A stretch of 36,361 nucleotides of DNA, taken from the NCBI GenBank assembly GCA_040235375.1, contig JBECKQ010000297.1:1-36361 (forward strand). The letters run 5' to 3'. The notes beneath the pieces were generated by a model. It made no database searches. It saw nothing but the letters and a program-made list of their open reading frames with translations, and was not told where the DNA came from. This document shows positions 16,713 through 25,726 of the stretch, in pieces; within the stretch, counting starts at the first letter, position 1, and every line of letters starts with the position of its first letter. Source of the DNA: JBECKQ01 sp040235375. GTDB taxonomy: Bacteria > Planctomycetota > Phycisphaerae > UBA1845. Both the position numbers and the translations under genes were made by a program.

Positions 16713-17954
16713 ATGACTTTCCTGCAAGACCAGTTCAATTTCAGCTTCCTGCTCGCCATCATCGTGATCGCGTTCATGCTGGGCGCGGTCGCGTACTGCA
16801 TCTACTTCGAGCGGAAGATATCGGCCTGGATTCAGGACCGTCGCGGGCCGAACCGCGTGGGCTTCTTCGGGCTGTTCAAGGGCTTCCATTTCTGGGGTCT
16901 GGGGCAGCCGGCCGCGGACGGGCTCAAGTTCCTCCTCAAGGAGGACATCATCCCGAACCACGTGGAAAAGCCGCTGTTCATCTTTGCGCCGGCGCTGAGC
17001 TTCGTTCTGGCGATGATCGGCTTTGTCATCATCCCCTGGGGCGGGACGGTCGATCTCGGCGGCAAGCTGATGCACGTGCAGGTGGCCAGCCCGGACGTGG
17101 GCCTGCTCTACATTCTCGCCATCGGCTCAATGGGGGTGTACGGCATTGTGCTCGGCGGCTGGGCGAGCAACAACAAGTATTCGCTGTTCGGCGCCATCCG
17201 GGCGACGGCCCAGTTGCTCAGCTACGAGATCCCGATGGGCATCGCCATTCTGGTGGTCGTGCTGACGTGCGGGCACATCCGCCTCGAGGATATCGTGGCG
17301 TCGCAGATCGGCCCCGGCCACGTCTGGCACATCGTGCAGCACCCGCTGGCCTTCGTCATTCTGCTGACGACGCTGTTCGCCGAGACGAACCGGGCGCCGT
17401 TCGACCTGCCGGAGGCGGAGCAGGAACTGGTCGGCGGATTCCACACGGAGTACAGCGCCATGAAGTTCGCGCTGTTCTTCCTGGCGGAGTACGCCCACAT
17501 GATCACCGTGGGGGCGTTCATCTCCGTGCTCTACCTCGGCGGGTGGCACATCCCGTTACTTCCCTGGCTGCAGCCGCAGGATCACAGCATTCTGGCCGGC
17601 ATCCTCAAGATGGTGGTGATGGCGATCAAGATCGCGATCTTCATTTTCATATTCATGTGGGTCCGCTGGACGCTGCCGCGGTTCCGCTTCGATCAGTTGA
17701 TGCGGCTGGCGTGGAACGGGTTGATCCCGATGAGTCTCGGCGTGTTGCTGGTGGCCATCCTCGCCCTATACTTCGGCCTTCAGGACACCGTGTGGTTCCC
17801 GCTGATTGGCAACATCGTCGTGCTGGTGGTGGCACTCGTCATCGCCGCGTTTTCGACGAGGGAGATAACGGGTCGGCAGGCCGGCTTCGACCGGATTGCC
17901 GCCCTGCGGCAGGCGAAGGGCACGGGCCTCGGTCCGACCGGTGCGCAGACATGA
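16713..17954 (+). CDS. nuoH: NADH-quinone oxidoreductase subunit H
   Basis: This encodes 413 residues with about eight or nine TM segments. NuoH forms the membrane end of the quinone chamber. Conserved blocks include ERKISAWIQDRRGPNRVG (34-51), the cytoplasmic loop with ETNRAPFDLPEAEQELVGGF, and EYSAMKFALFFLAEY, which line the E-channel. Length is in the upper normal range. The start ATG is 26 bp after nuoG. The stop overlaps the nuoI start by 4 bp (ATGA). Confidence 0.97.
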   Translation: MTFLQDQFNFSFLLAIIVIAFMLGAVAYCIYFERKISAWIQDRRGPNRVGFFGLFKGFHFWGLGQPAADGLKFLLKEDIIPNHVEKPLFIFAPALSFVLAMIGFVIIPWGGTVDLGGKLMHVQVASPDVGLLYILAIGSMGVYGIVLGGWASNNKYSLFGAIRATAQLLSYEIPMGIAILVVVLTCGHIRLEDIVASQIGPGHVWHIVQHPLAFVILLTTLFAETNRAPFDLPEAEQELVGGFHTEYSAMKFALFFLAEYAHMITVGAFISVLYLGGWHIPLLPWLQPQDHSILAGILKMVVMAIKIAIFIFIFMWVRWTLPRFRFDQLMRLAWNGLIPMSLGVLLVAILALYFGLQDTVWFPLIGNIVVLVVALVIAAFSTREITGRQAGFDRIAALRQAKGTGLGPTGAQT

Positions 17955-18550
17955 TCCGCGACGAGGACATCGTATTCGTCAGCAAGCCGGAGCTGTCGGT
18001 CGCCGACCGGCTGTACTTCACGCAGATCGCGGAGGGCATGCGCGTCACGTTCGGCCACATGTTCAAGAAACGGCTGACCGTGCAGTACCCGGAGGAGAAG
18101 GTCGAGATCAACGTCAATCGCTACCGCGGCATCCACCGGCTCAACCGCGACGCGCAGGGGCGCGTGGCGTGCGTGGCGTGCTTCATGTGCCCGACGGCGT
18201 GCCCGGCGAACTGCATCCACATTGAGGCCGGCGAGTCGCCCTGGCCCGACCGCGAGAAGTACCCCGTCAAGTTCGACATCGACGAGCTGCGCTGCATCTA
18301 CTGCGGGATGTGCGAGGAGGCGTGCCCGGTGGACGCCATCGAGCTGACGCCGGAGTACGACATGGTCGGTCTGACGCGCGACGACATGATCTTCGACAAG
18401 GAGAAGCTGCTGGAGGTCTACGACCGGACGAAGGACATCAAGCCGCGGAAGAACCCGGTGATCACCGGCTATCCGAACACCGGTGATCGCTCGAAATTCG
18501 ACGAGATGAAAGCGAAGCTGGCCGAGCTGGCCGGCAAGAAGGACACGTAG
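17951..18550 (+). CDS. nuoI: NADH-quinone oxidoreductase subunit I
   Basis: This encodes 199 residues, a two-cluster ferredoxin-like subunit carrying N6a and N6b between NuoG and NuoB. Ligands are Cys74, Cys77, Cys80 and Cys84 (CVACFMCPTACP) and Cys115, Cys118, Cys121 and Cys125 (CIYCGMCEEACP), each closing the other cluster in the usual 8-iron pattern. The ATG at 17951 overlaps the nuoH stop, and the TAG stop shares its last base with the GTG of nuoJ, so translation is coupled on both sides. The C-terminal 50 residues are charged and variable. Confidence 0.97.
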   Translation: MIRDEDIVFVSKPELSVADRLYFTQIAEGMRVTFGHMFKKRLTVQYPEEKVEINVNRYRGIHRLNRDAQGRVACVACFMCPTACPANCIHIEAGESPWPDREKYPVKFDIDELRCIYCGMCEEACPVDAIELTPEYDMVGLTRDDMIFDKEKLLEVYDRTKDIKPRKNPVITGYPNTGDRSKFDEMKAKLAELAGKKDT

Positions 18551-19344
18551 TGCCGGAATCAATCGCGTACATTCTCTACGGCCTCTTCGCCGTCGGCGGT
18601 ATCGCCCTGTACCTGGCCATGCCGCGGCCTGAAGGCGGGTACGGCAAGTCCGGCGCGTTGATCGGGCTGGCGGCCATCGTCGGCCTGGTGGTGCTGATTG
18701 CATCGAGCTTCGAGGTGATCGAGCCGGGCCGGGAGCTGTTTTACATCCTCGGCGCGGTGGCGATTTTCTGCGCCGGACGTGTGGTGACCCATCCCCGCCC
18801 GGTGTACAGCGTCGTTTACTTCATGGCCGTTGTGTTCTGCGTGGCCGTCCTGCTCGTGTTGCAGCAGGCGGAGTTCCTGGCGGTTGCCCTCGTCCTCATC
18901 TATGCCGGGGCGATCCTGGTCACTTACGCGTTCGTGCTCATGCTGGCCCAGCAAGCGCTGGGCGCCCTGGCGGACATCAAGGCGCGCGAGCCGCTGCTGG
19001 CGATCCTGGTGTCGTTTGTCGCGATGGGCGCGATTGCCGGCCGCGTGAGCGAGCTCCTGGCCGCCCCGCCGCCCGTCGAGCATCAGTCAATGCTGGCCGC
19101 GGACAAGACGGCCGAGCTCGACGCGCCCCCACCCGCCCAGGACCGGGAAGAAGCGAGTGACACACTGCGGCTCGGGGAGCAGTTGTTCGGAAAGTTCGTC
19201 GTCACGGTCGAGTTGGCTGGCGTGCTGCTGCTCGTGGCGATGGTCGGCGCGATCGCCATCGCCCGAAAGCAGGTGCCGGTGGAGCATGTGGGGCCGCCGC
19301 CCCCGCCGCCCGGTCGGATCGGTCGGGAAGTGCCGCCGTTCTGA
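18550..19344 (+). CDS. nuoJ: NADH-quinone oxidoreductase subunit J
   Basis: This encodes 264 residues, longer than E. coli NuoJ (184). Membrane segments lie near 5-22, 35-52, 64-82, 88-108 and 143-163. The conserved TM3 core AVALVLIYAGAILVTYAFV is clear. Between TM4/5 and the last TM (about 225-245) is a Pro/Ala/Glu-rich insertion (about 175-215), and the tail is Pro-rich (GPPPPPPGR). The start is GTG at 18550, overlapping the nuoI stop by one base. Low-complexity extensions of this kind are outside the functional core. Confidence 0.93.
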   Translation: MPESIAYILYGLFAVGGIALYLAMPRPEGGYGKSGALIGLAAIVGLVVLIASSFEVIEPGRELFYILGAVAIFCAGRVVTHPRPVYSVVYFMAVVFCVAVLLVLQQAEFLAVALVLIYAGAILVTYAFVLMLAQQALGALADIKAREPLLAILVSFVAMGAIAGRVSELLAAPPPVEHQSMLAADKTAELDAPPPAQDREEASDTLRLGEQLFGKFVVTVELAGVLLLVAMVGAIAIARKQVPVEHVGPPPPPPGRIGREVPPF

Positions 19345-19423
19345 GGCCACGGTGTTCGTACGCAGCGAGCGTGTTGGAATGGTTGCCAGGCGGGGCGGAA
19401 CGAGCTGAAGCAGGGGAACAAGC

Positions 19424-19726
19424 ATGCCCTCGGTGGGCGCTTACGTCATACTCGGTGCGATTCTGTTTGCGATCGGGCTTGTCGGCTTCCTGGCGCGGCG
19501 CAACCTGATCATCATCTTTTTGAGCACCGAGATCATGTTCCAGGGCGTGGTGATCAATCTCGCCGCATTCAGTCGGTTTCATCACCACCTGGAGGGGCAG
19601 GCGTTTGCCCTGTTCATTCTCGTGATCGCGGCGGTGGAGGCCGGGCTGGGTCTCGGTCTCGTGGTGCTGCTGTTCCGGCGCAAGCGCACGCTTGATGCCG
19701 AGGCCTGGTCCGCGATGCGCGGCTGA
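19424..19726 (+). CDS. nuoK: NADH-quinone oxidoreductase subunit K
   Basis: This encodes 100 residues with three TM segments, the standard length. The two membrane glutamates of the proton path are present: Glu36 in STEIMFQG and Glu72 in AAVEAGLGL. The ATG at 19424 is preceded by AGGGGAA. It lies 79 bp after nuoJ and 78 bp before nuoL; the latter gap contains two palindromic repeats. Confidence 0.96.
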   Translation: MPSVGAYVILGAILFAIGLVGFLARRNLIIIFLSTEIMFQGVVINLAAFSRFHHHLEGQAFALFILVIAAVEAGLGLGLVVLLFRRKRTLDAEAWSAMRG

Positions 19727-19733
19727 GGCGAAG

Positions 19734-19777
19734 TGGCACGGGCATCTTGCCCGTGATTCGCGGGCATTCTTGCCCGC
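19734..19777 (+). repeat. Two adjacent palindromic repeats between nuoK and nuoL
   Basis: CACGGGC-N5-GCCCGTG (19737-19755) and GCGGGC-N6-GCCCGC (19760-19777) follow each other with related loops (ATCTT and ATTCTT). Neither is followed by a T-tract, and nuoL starts 27 bp downstream, so they are more likely REP-like elements than terminators. They could act on mRNA stability or relative expression within the operon. Confidence 0.7.
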
Positions 19778-19804
19778 AACGAAGCCTGACGGAACGCGAA
19801 GGAC

Positions 19805-21868
19805 ATGAACGAGGCCAATCTCGAGCTTCTCGGCATACTCGTCCTGCTGTTGCCCGCGGCGGGAGCGGTGCTGGCCGGTGCGCTCGGATCGCGCGTCCTC
19901 AAGGGCACTTCGCACTGGCCGGCGATTCTCGGCGTCGGCGGGGCGGCGGTGGCCTCCATACTGCTGGCCAGCCAGGTGTGGTTGGCGCCGCGGGACGCCG
20001 GCGCGGTTCATCCGGTCCTCTATCAGTGGTTCAGCCCGGTCGAGGGCTCGTGGTTCAACGTCGAGTTCTGGATCGACCCGCTGACGGCGATCATGCTGGT
20101 AACGGTCACGGTGGTATCGACGCTGGTGGTCATCTATTCGCGTGACTACATGCGGCACCACAACCACCCGGAGCGGGGCTACGAACGATTCTTCGCGTTC
20201 CTCGCCCTGTTCGTGTTCAGCATGAGCGTGCTGGTGATCGGCGGCAACTTCGTGCTGCTGTACCTGGGGTGGGAAGCGGTCGGCCTGTGCAGTTACCTGC
20301 TGATCGGCTTTTACTACGAGAGGCCCTCGGCCGCGGCCGCCGCCAAGAAGGCGTTTCTCGTCAACCGGATCGGCGACTTCGGCTTCGGGCTGGGCATCCT
20401 GCTTGTCTACCTGACGTTCCGCCATCTCGATTACGCCACGGTTTTCGACGCGGCCCGGCATGCTCTCGACCATGACGCGGTGGGCGTGGCCGCGGCGCTC
20501 AACATCGATCCGTCCGCCGCCGCGGAGCGCATCGGCGTGATCACGCACCGCCTGCCGGTCATCGCCCTGCTGCTGTTCTGCGGCGCCGTCGGCAAGAGTG
20601 CCCAGCTCCCGCTGTACGTCTGGCTGCCGGACGCGATGGAGGGCCCCTCACCCGTGTCGGCCCTGATTCACGCGGCGACGATGGTGACGGGCGGCGTCTA
20701 CATGATGGTTCGCTGCGGCGTCATCTTCACCTCGTCGGGGACGGTGATGCTGATCGTGGCGCTGGTCGGGGGCTTCACCGCCTTGTTCGCGGCGATCATT
20801 GCGCTCGCCCAGTACGACATGAAGCGGATCCTGGCGTATTCGACGATCAGCCAGCTCGGCTACATGTTCCTGGGCGTCGGCGTCTTCGCGGCCAGCTCGG
20901 CGATCTTCCATCTGTTCACCCATGCGTTCTTCAAGGCGTTGTTGTTCCTCGCGGCCGGCAGCGTCATGCACGCGATGGGCGGCATCATCGACATGCGCCG
21001 CTTCAGCGGTCTCAAGCGGATACTGCCCTGGACGTTCTGGACCATGCTCATCGGCGGCGCCACGCTGGCGGGCTTCCCGCTGCTTTCGGCGTTCTGGAGC
21101 AAGGACCAGATCATCCACGAGGCGCTGGCACACAACTGGTTCCTGGGCACGCTCAGCCTCGTGGCCGCGGCGCTGACCGCGTTCTACACGTTTCGCATGA
21201 TCTTCGTCGCGTTCTGGGGGGAACAGCGCGTGCCGGAGGGCGTTTCCGCGCACGAGTCCGGCCCGTGGATGGTCAGCATGCTGGTCGTGCTGGCGATCTG
21301 CTCGATCTTTGCCGGGTTCGTGGGCGTCACCGTGGAACTGGGCGGGTTTCTGGGGCTGGTGCAGCCCGAGAGCGGCCCGCTGCATCGTTTTCTCGCTCCG
21401 GTCGTGACGGCCTTCACGCAGGGGTCGGCGCATGGGGCCGAGTCGTACACCGCCGCGGAGGAGCCCATGCGCGGCTTCATCGCCACCATCTCGCCCCACT
21501 GGCTCATGTACCTCTCGTCGCTCATCGCGATCGGCGGGATCGTCGTCGCGTACATCTTCTACGTGACCCGGCCGTGGATTCCGCAGCTCGTTCGCGACGC
21601 TGCGCCCCGCGCCTATCGCGTGGTGAACAACAAGTTCTACGTTGACGAGCTGTACGACCGGGCGATCGTCCGGCCGCTGCATGCGGCGGGCGTGCTCTGC
21701 TGGCGGATCGATGATTTCGTGATCGACGGCATCCTGTGGCTCATCACCGCGGTGCCGCGGCTCTTTGGTTTCATTTGTCGTTCGCTTCAGCAAGGCGCTC
21801 TGCAAGGCTACGGCCTGAGCATGGTGGCCGGGCTGGCGATCATCGTGATTCTGGTTCTGTTCGCGTGA
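19805..21868 (+). CDS. nuoL: NADH-quinone oxidoreductase subunit L
   Basis: This encodes 687 residues, an antiporter-like proton-pumping subunit with about 15-16 TM segments and the long lateral helix at the C-terminus. Family motifs include YLGWEAVGLCSYLLIGFYYE (about 155-174), AFLVNRIGDFGFGLGI, WLPDAMEGPSPVSALIHAAT and TISQLGYMFLGVG. The pumping Glu lies in the GWEAVGLCSY block and Lys in the FLVN and LAQYDMKRILAYST blocks. The ATG at 19805 has AAGGA only one nucleotide away, an unusually tight ribosome site, but the N-terminus matches the family. Confidence 0.96.
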   Translation: MNEANLELLGILVLLLPAAGAVLAGALGSRVLKGTSHWPAILGVGGAAVASILLASQVWLAPRDAGAVHPVLYQWFSPVEGSWFNVEFWIDPLTAIMLVTVTVVSTLVVIYSRDYMRHHNHPERGYERFFAFLALFVFSMSVLVIGGNFVLLYLGWEAVGLCSYLLIGFYYERPSAAAAAKKAFLVNRIGDFGFGLGILLVYLTFRHLDYATVFDAARHALDHDAVGVAAALNIDPSAAAERIGVITHRLPVIALLLFCGAVGKSAQLPLYVWLPDAMEGPSPVSALIHAATMVTGGVYMMVRCGVIFTSSGTVMLIVALVGGFTALFAAIIALAQYDMKRILAYSTISQLGYMFLGVGVFAASSAIFHLFTHAFFKALLFLAAGSVMHAMGGIIDMRRFSGLKRILPWTFWTMLIGGATLAGFPLLSAFWSKDQIIHEALAHNWFLGTLSLVAAALTAFYTFRMIFVAFWGEQRVPEGVSAHESGPWMVSMLVVLAICSIFAGFVGVTVELGGFLGLVQPESGPLHRFLAPVVTAFTQGSAHGAESYTAAEEPMRGFIATISPHWLMYLSSLIAIGGIVVAYIFYVTRPWIPQLVRDAAPRAYRVVNNKFYVDELYDRAIVRPLHAAGVLCWRIDDFVIDGILWLITAVPRLFGFICRSLQQGALQGYGLSMVAGLAIIVILVLFA

Positions 21869-21887
21869 CGCGGCCGCACGGAAAGGC

Positions 21888-23789
21888 GTGAACTTGGCCG
21901 AGTGGATTCTGACACTGGTGATCTTCGCCCCGCTGGCCGGAGCGCTGCTCCTGCTGCTGGCGGACCCGCGGGACGTCAAGCAGATTCGCGTCAGTGCCCT
22001 GGCCTGCTCGATCGCCACGTTCCTGCTGGCGCTGTGGGCGCTGATCCTGTATTACTCGGCCGCGCACGCGGGGGCGGTCGGCTCGTTCCTGCTCGAGAAG
22101 AGCGTTTCCTGGTTCGGAACGTCCAGCGGGATCGACATCCGCTACCACGTGGGCGTCGACGGCATCAGCATCTGGCTGCTGATGCTCACGTCGGTGCTGA
22201 CGCCGCTGGCGATCTTCGGCAGCTTCACCGGCATTCAGTCCCGGGCCAAGGAGTACTACTGCTGGATGCTGGTGTTGCAGACGGGGATGCAGGGCGTGTT
22301 CTGCTCGCTCGATCTCCTGATGTTCTACGTGTTCTTCGAGTTCACGCTGATCCCGCTGTTCTTCATCATCGGTATCTGGGGCGGGCCGGAGAAAGCCCGC
22401 GCCGCAACGAAGTTCTTCATCTTCACCGTGGCGGGCACGATGCTGACGTTCGCCGGCGTGCTCTACATCGCGTACTACCACTACGTCAACAGCGGCAGGG
22501 GGATCTTCACGCTCGATATTCCCACGCTGATCGCGTTCGGCAAGATGCACGGGATTGCCCCCGCCGTGCAATGGTGGCTGTTCCTGGCGTTCGCGGCCGG
22601 CTTTTCGATCAAGGTGCCGCTGTTCCCCGTGCACACCTGGCTGCCGCTCGCCCATACCGAGGCGCCGACGGCGGGCAGCGTCATCCTGGCCGGCGTGCTG
22701 CTGAAGCTCGGCACGTACGGATTCGTGAGGCTGTCGCTGCCGATCCTGCCGGATGCGTCCCTCGCGTTCGCGCCGTTCATGGCCGTGCTGGCGATCTGCG
22801 GGATTATCTATGGCGCGCTGGCGGCCTGGGTGCAGGACGACGTCAAGAAGCTCGTCGCGTACTCGTCGGTCTCGCACATGGGCTTCTGCGTGCTGGGGAT
22901 GTTCAGCTTGAAGATGGCCGGCCTGACCGGCTCGGTCATCTACATGCTCAACCACGGGCTCTCGACCGGCGCCCTGTTCCTCGTCGTCGGCATGATCTAC
23001 GAGCGCTACCACACGCGCGACATTCATCGCATCGGCGGCCTTGCCCGAACCATGCCGTGGATGGCATTCTTCCTCGTGTTCTTCACGCTCAGCAGCATCG
23101 GACTGCCGGGGCTGAACGGCTTCATCGGCGAGTTCCTCGTGCTGCTCGGCACCGCTGTATCCAATACGGCCAAAGACGGCTTCCACGCCGGCCCGCTCGG
23201 ATATGCTTACGCCGTGCCGGCCGCAACGGGCATCGTGCTGGGCGCCGTTTACATGCTGTGGATGTGCCGCCGCGTGCTCTTCGGCCCGCTCACGGAACCG
23301 CCGCACACGCCGGACACCTCCACCGGCCTCAGCCGCGACCTGACCGCCCGTGAGATCGGCATCCTGGTACCCATCGCGCTGGCCTGTGTGTGGATCGGCG
23401 TGTATCCCAAGCCGCTGATGGAGGCGATGCAGCCGGCCATACACCACAACATCCTCGCGGCCGCCGCGATCGACAGCACCGGTACGGCCTTCGCCGAAGC
23501 AGCAAGCCCCCTCGACGGCGAGCAACTCGCCGCGACGGACTCGCCCCGGACGGGGCGAAGGAATGTAGCCACGGGTGGAGTCCCGGCCCAAGCCGGGGCG
23601 GAACCCGTGGTACGATGCGACTCGTCATCCACCCGCCCCGGACGGGGCGGACGAAATGCACAAGCGCCATCTGCTGATCGAACGTTCACAGCCGGTGGAA
23701 TGTCCGAGCCTCTGTCGGTGACACATTACGGCACCATGCCGGCGTCTCTTGATCCCGAAACCCCTCTGGTGAATACGCGACGCGATTGA
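21888..23789 (+). CDS. nuoM: NADH-quinone oxidoreductase subunit M with repeat-derived tail
   Basis: This encodes 633 residues; E. coli NuoM has 509. The first 520 or so are a normal antiporter-like subunit with about 14 TM segments: FYVFFEFTLIPLFFIIGIWG, FPVHTWLPLAHTEAPTAGSV and DVKKLVAYSSVSHMGFCVLG carry the proton-path Glu and Lys residues. The last ~110 residues are hydrophilic and low-complexity. Part of this tail is encoded by a nested palindromic repeat at 23541-23650, read through in frame. The start is GTG at 21888; TTG at 21894 has better spacing to AAAGG and is an equal alternative. Its stop overlaps a possible TTG start of nuoN. Function of the core should be unaffected. Confidence 0.94.
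   Translation: MNLAEWILTLVIFAPLAGALLLLLADPRDVKQIRVSALACSIATFLLALWALILYYSAAHAGAVGSFLLEKSVSWFGTSSGIDIRYHVGVDGISIWLLMLTSVLTPLAIFGSFTGIQSRAKEYYCWMLVLQTGMQGVFCSLDLLMFYVFFEFTLIPLFFIIGIWGGPEKARAATKFFIFTVAGTMLTFAGVLYIAYYHYVNSGRGIFTLDIPTLIAFGKMHGIAPAVQWWLFLAFAAGFSIKVPLFPVHTWLPLAHTEAPTAGSVILAGVLLKLGTYGFVRLSLPILPDASLAFAPFMAVLAICGIIYGALAAWVQDDVKKLVAYSSVSHMGFCVLGMFSLKMAGLTGSVIYMLNHGLSTGALFLVVGMIYERYHTRDIHRIGGLARTMPWMAFFLVFFTLSSIGLPGLNGFIGEFLVLLGTAVSNTAKDGFHAGPLGYAYAVPAATGIVLGAVYMLWMCRRVLFGPLTEPPHTPDTSTGLSRDLTAREIGILVPIALACVWIGVYPKPLMEAMQPAIHHNILAAAAIDSTGTAFAEAASPLDGEQLAATDSPRTGRRNVATGGVPAQAGAEPVVRCDSSSTRPGRGGRNAQAPSADRTFTAGGMSEPLSVTHYGTMPASLDPETPLVNTRRD
23541..23650 (+). repeat. Nested palindromic repeat element inside the nuoM 3' end
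   Basis: The 16-bp palindrome CGCCCCGGACGGGGCG occurs twice, at 23542-23557 and 23634-23649. Between the copies is a nested hairpin: CCACGGGT (23569-23576) pairs with ACCCGTGG (23603-23610), enclosing CCCGGC/GCCGGG. The structure resembles GC-rich intergenic repeats common in Planctomycetota but here lies within an open reading frame. Confidence 0.75.
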
Positions 23790-23791
23790 CC

Positions 23792-25336
23792 ATGCACCTG
23801 TTCGATTACATTCACGATCTCGGTCCCGAGTGGATCCTGCTCATCGGCGCGTGCGTCGCGCTGCTGTTCGGGATCGGTCGCGCCTCGGGCGCCGGCCGCG
23901 TGAGCGGGCCGATCGCGCTGATTACCGTGCTCGTCGCCCTGGCGGTGACGCTGTGGGTCGGCGTGCCGGCCGTCGGGCGCGACCATCCGCCGGGATTGCT
24001 GCTGACGCCGTTCGTGTATTACGTTCGCCTGGGCGGGCTCGTGGTCGGGGCGTTTATCCTGCTGTGCAACCTGCACGTTCCCGTCGCCGAAGAGCGCGGC
24101 GAGTATTTCGGCCTCATCCTCTTTTCGCTGCTCGGCCTTCTGCTGACGGCCGCGGCGAACGACCTGATCGTGCTCTTCTTTTCGATCGAGCTGGTCAGCG
24201 TGCCGACGTACGTGCTGATCGCCCTGAGCCGCGAGGACCGCCGGGCCTCGGAAGCGTCGCTCAAGTACTTCTTCCTCGGGGCGATCGCCGCCGCCTTGAT
24301 GGTTTACGGGTTCAGTTTCCTCTACGGCGTGACGGGCCACATGACACTTACCTCGGCGGACGGCATCGTGCCGGCGATGTCCACGAAGGCTGCGGCCATG
24401 CCCGGCCTGCCGATCTATGTCGTCATCGGTCTGCTGCTCGCGTTCGCCGGATTCTTCTTCAAGATTGCCGCCGTACCGTTTCACGTGTACGCGCCGGACG
24501 TGTACGAAGGCGCCGCCTCGCCGGTGACCGGCCTGCTCGGCTTTCTGCCGAAGTTCGCCGGCTTCGTGGCCGCCGCCCGCCTGCTCTCCGTCTTCGGCTG
24601 GGACGTGGGCGACGCGGTGCTCTGGCTGCTGTGGATCGTGTCGCTGCTGACCATGACCGTGGGCAACACGCTTGCCCTGTTGCAGACGAACGTAAAGCGG
24701 ATTCTCGCCTATTCGAGCATCGCTCACAGCGGGTACATGCTGATCGGTCTGCTGGTGGGTCCGGCGCTGGTCGCGACGGCCGGCCCCATGCGCGACGGCG
24801 TCGCCGCCATGCTGTTCTACATGGTCGTGTACGGCACGATGAACCTGGGCGCGTTCGCCGTGCTGGCCGCCCTGTCGAACAAGGGCGAGGCGGTCGAGGA
24901 ATTGCACGATCTCGAAGGCCTGGCCACGCGCCGCCCGGGTCTGGCCCTGGCACTGGCCATCTGCGTCTTCAGCCTGATGGGATTCCCTCCGACGGCCGGC
25001 CTGCTTGGCAAGGTCTACATCTTCACCAGCGCGTTTTCCGTCGGCGCCGGGCACGCGTTTGCCAAGCCGCTGGTTGTCCTGGCGATCATCGGCGTGATCA
25101 ACTCCGCGATAGGGGCGGCGTATTACCTTCGCATTGCGGCGGCCTGCTACAACCGTCCGCCCCGGATCGAGCCGCAGCGCAGCGGCGGCGTCGCCCTGCG
25201 CGTCGGCCTGGGGCTGTGCGCCGCGGCCATGATCGTCCTCTTCGTCTTCCCGACGCTGCTGACGGGCCCCGCCAAGACCGCCGCCAACAACCTGCTCCCC
25301 CCCGCACCAGCCCCCGCTGTCGCCGCCAGAGAATGA
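23792..25336 (+). CDS. nuoN: NADH-quinone oxidoreductase subunit N
   Basis: This encodes 514 residues, the third antiporter-like subunit, with about 14 TM segments. Motifs are FFSIELVSVPTYVLIALSR (with the pumping Glu), KYFFLGAIAAALMVYG, PFHVYAPDVYEGAASPVTG and VKRILAYSSIAHSGYMLIG. The C-terminus is Pro/Ala-rich. The ATG at 23792 is chosen; a TTG at 23786 overlapping the nuoM stop would add two residues. No strong ribosome site is seen, so translation is probably coupled to nuoM. It completes the 14-subunit set. Confidence 0.96.
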   Translation: MHLFDYIHDLGPEWILLIGACVALLFGIGRASGAGRVSGPIALITVLVALAVTLWVGVPAVGRDHPPGLLLTPFVYYVRLGGLVVGAFILLCNLHVPVAEERGEYFGLILFSLLGLLLTAAANDLIVLFFSIELVSVPTYVLIALSREDRRASEASLKYFFLGAIAAALMVYGFSFLYGVTGHMTLTSADGIVPAMSTKAAAMPGLPIYVVIGLLLAFAGFFFKIAAVPFHVYAPDVYEGAASPVTGLLGFLPKFAGFVAAARLLSVFGWDVGDAVLWLLWIVSLLTMTVGNTLALLQTNVKRILAYSSIAHSGYMLIGLLVGPALVATAGPMRDGVAAMLFYMVVYGTMNLGAFAVLAALSNKGEAVEELHDLEGLATRRPGLALALAICVFSLMGFPPTAGLLGKVYIFTSAFSVGAGHAFAKPLVVLAIIGVINSAIGAAYYLRIAAACYNRPPRIEPQRSGGVALRVGLGLCAAAMIVLFVFPTLLTGPAKTAANNLLPPAPAPAVAARE

Positions 25337-25384
25337 GCGTCAGGCAGGCTGAGGAAGTCTGCCGCACAGTCGTCGATGTGTTGA

Positions 25385-25412
25385 CCAGCGTTTCGCCCTC
25401 ACGCTGGCGAAA
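25385..25412 (+). promoter_or_regulatory. Overlapping, mutually exclusive hairpins upstream of the ACP gene
   Basis: CCAGCGT (25385-25391) can pair with ACGCTGG (25401-25407), while TTTCGCC (25391-25397) can pair with GGCGAAA (25406-25412). The arms overlap, so only one hairpin can form at a time. It lies in the 126-bp gap between nuoN and the ACP gene. No T-tract follows, so this may be a repeat element or a leader structure. Confidence 0.4.
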
Positions 25413-25462
25413 GCCGGGCCGAGAGAGTAATATCCGCCAGCCAAGGAGAGGGGCCGCTGCTG

Positions 25463-25717
25463 ATGCAAGACGATCAAATCCGACAAGAAGTGGTTTCGGC
25501 GTTCAACACCGTCTTCGAGGGTCGCGGCAAGAACCCGCCGCGGATGGTGGACAGCACTGTTCTGGACGCGTCACTTGGGCTGGAGTCGCTCGACTTCGCC
25601 CAGGTCGTGGTCATCCTGGAAGATCAATTGGGTATCGATCCTTTCGCAGACGGCGTTCCGCCGAATCTGCGCACACTTGGCGACCTGATCGAGCTATACT
25701 GCACGAAACTGGCGTGA
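25463..25717 (+). CDS. Acyl carrier protein
   Basis: This encodes 84 residues with the four-helix ACP pattern. Ser42 in LGLESLDFAQ is the expected 4'-phosphopantetheine attachment site (DSL-type motif, here ESL). The acidic helix VVVILEDQLGI follows. It is not obviously the housekeeping AcpP, which usually has DSLD and sits with fab genes. AAGGAG and GGGG lie upstream of the ATG at 25463. It is followed 9 bp later by an acyl-AMP ligase and then a ketoacyl-reductase-like gene, so it probably carries the acyl group these two act on. Confidence 0.9.
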   Translation: MQDDQIRQEVVSAFNTVFEGRGKNPPRMVDSTVLDASLGLESLDFAQVVVILEDQLGIDPFADGVPPNLRTLGDLIELYCTKLA

Positions 25718-25726
25718 GTAGGGGGA

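Noticed and set aside
16547..17950. Upstream extension of the nuoI frame
   Set aside because: It overlaps nuoG and nuoH in another frame and is Arg-rich without motifs; nuoI starts at 17951.
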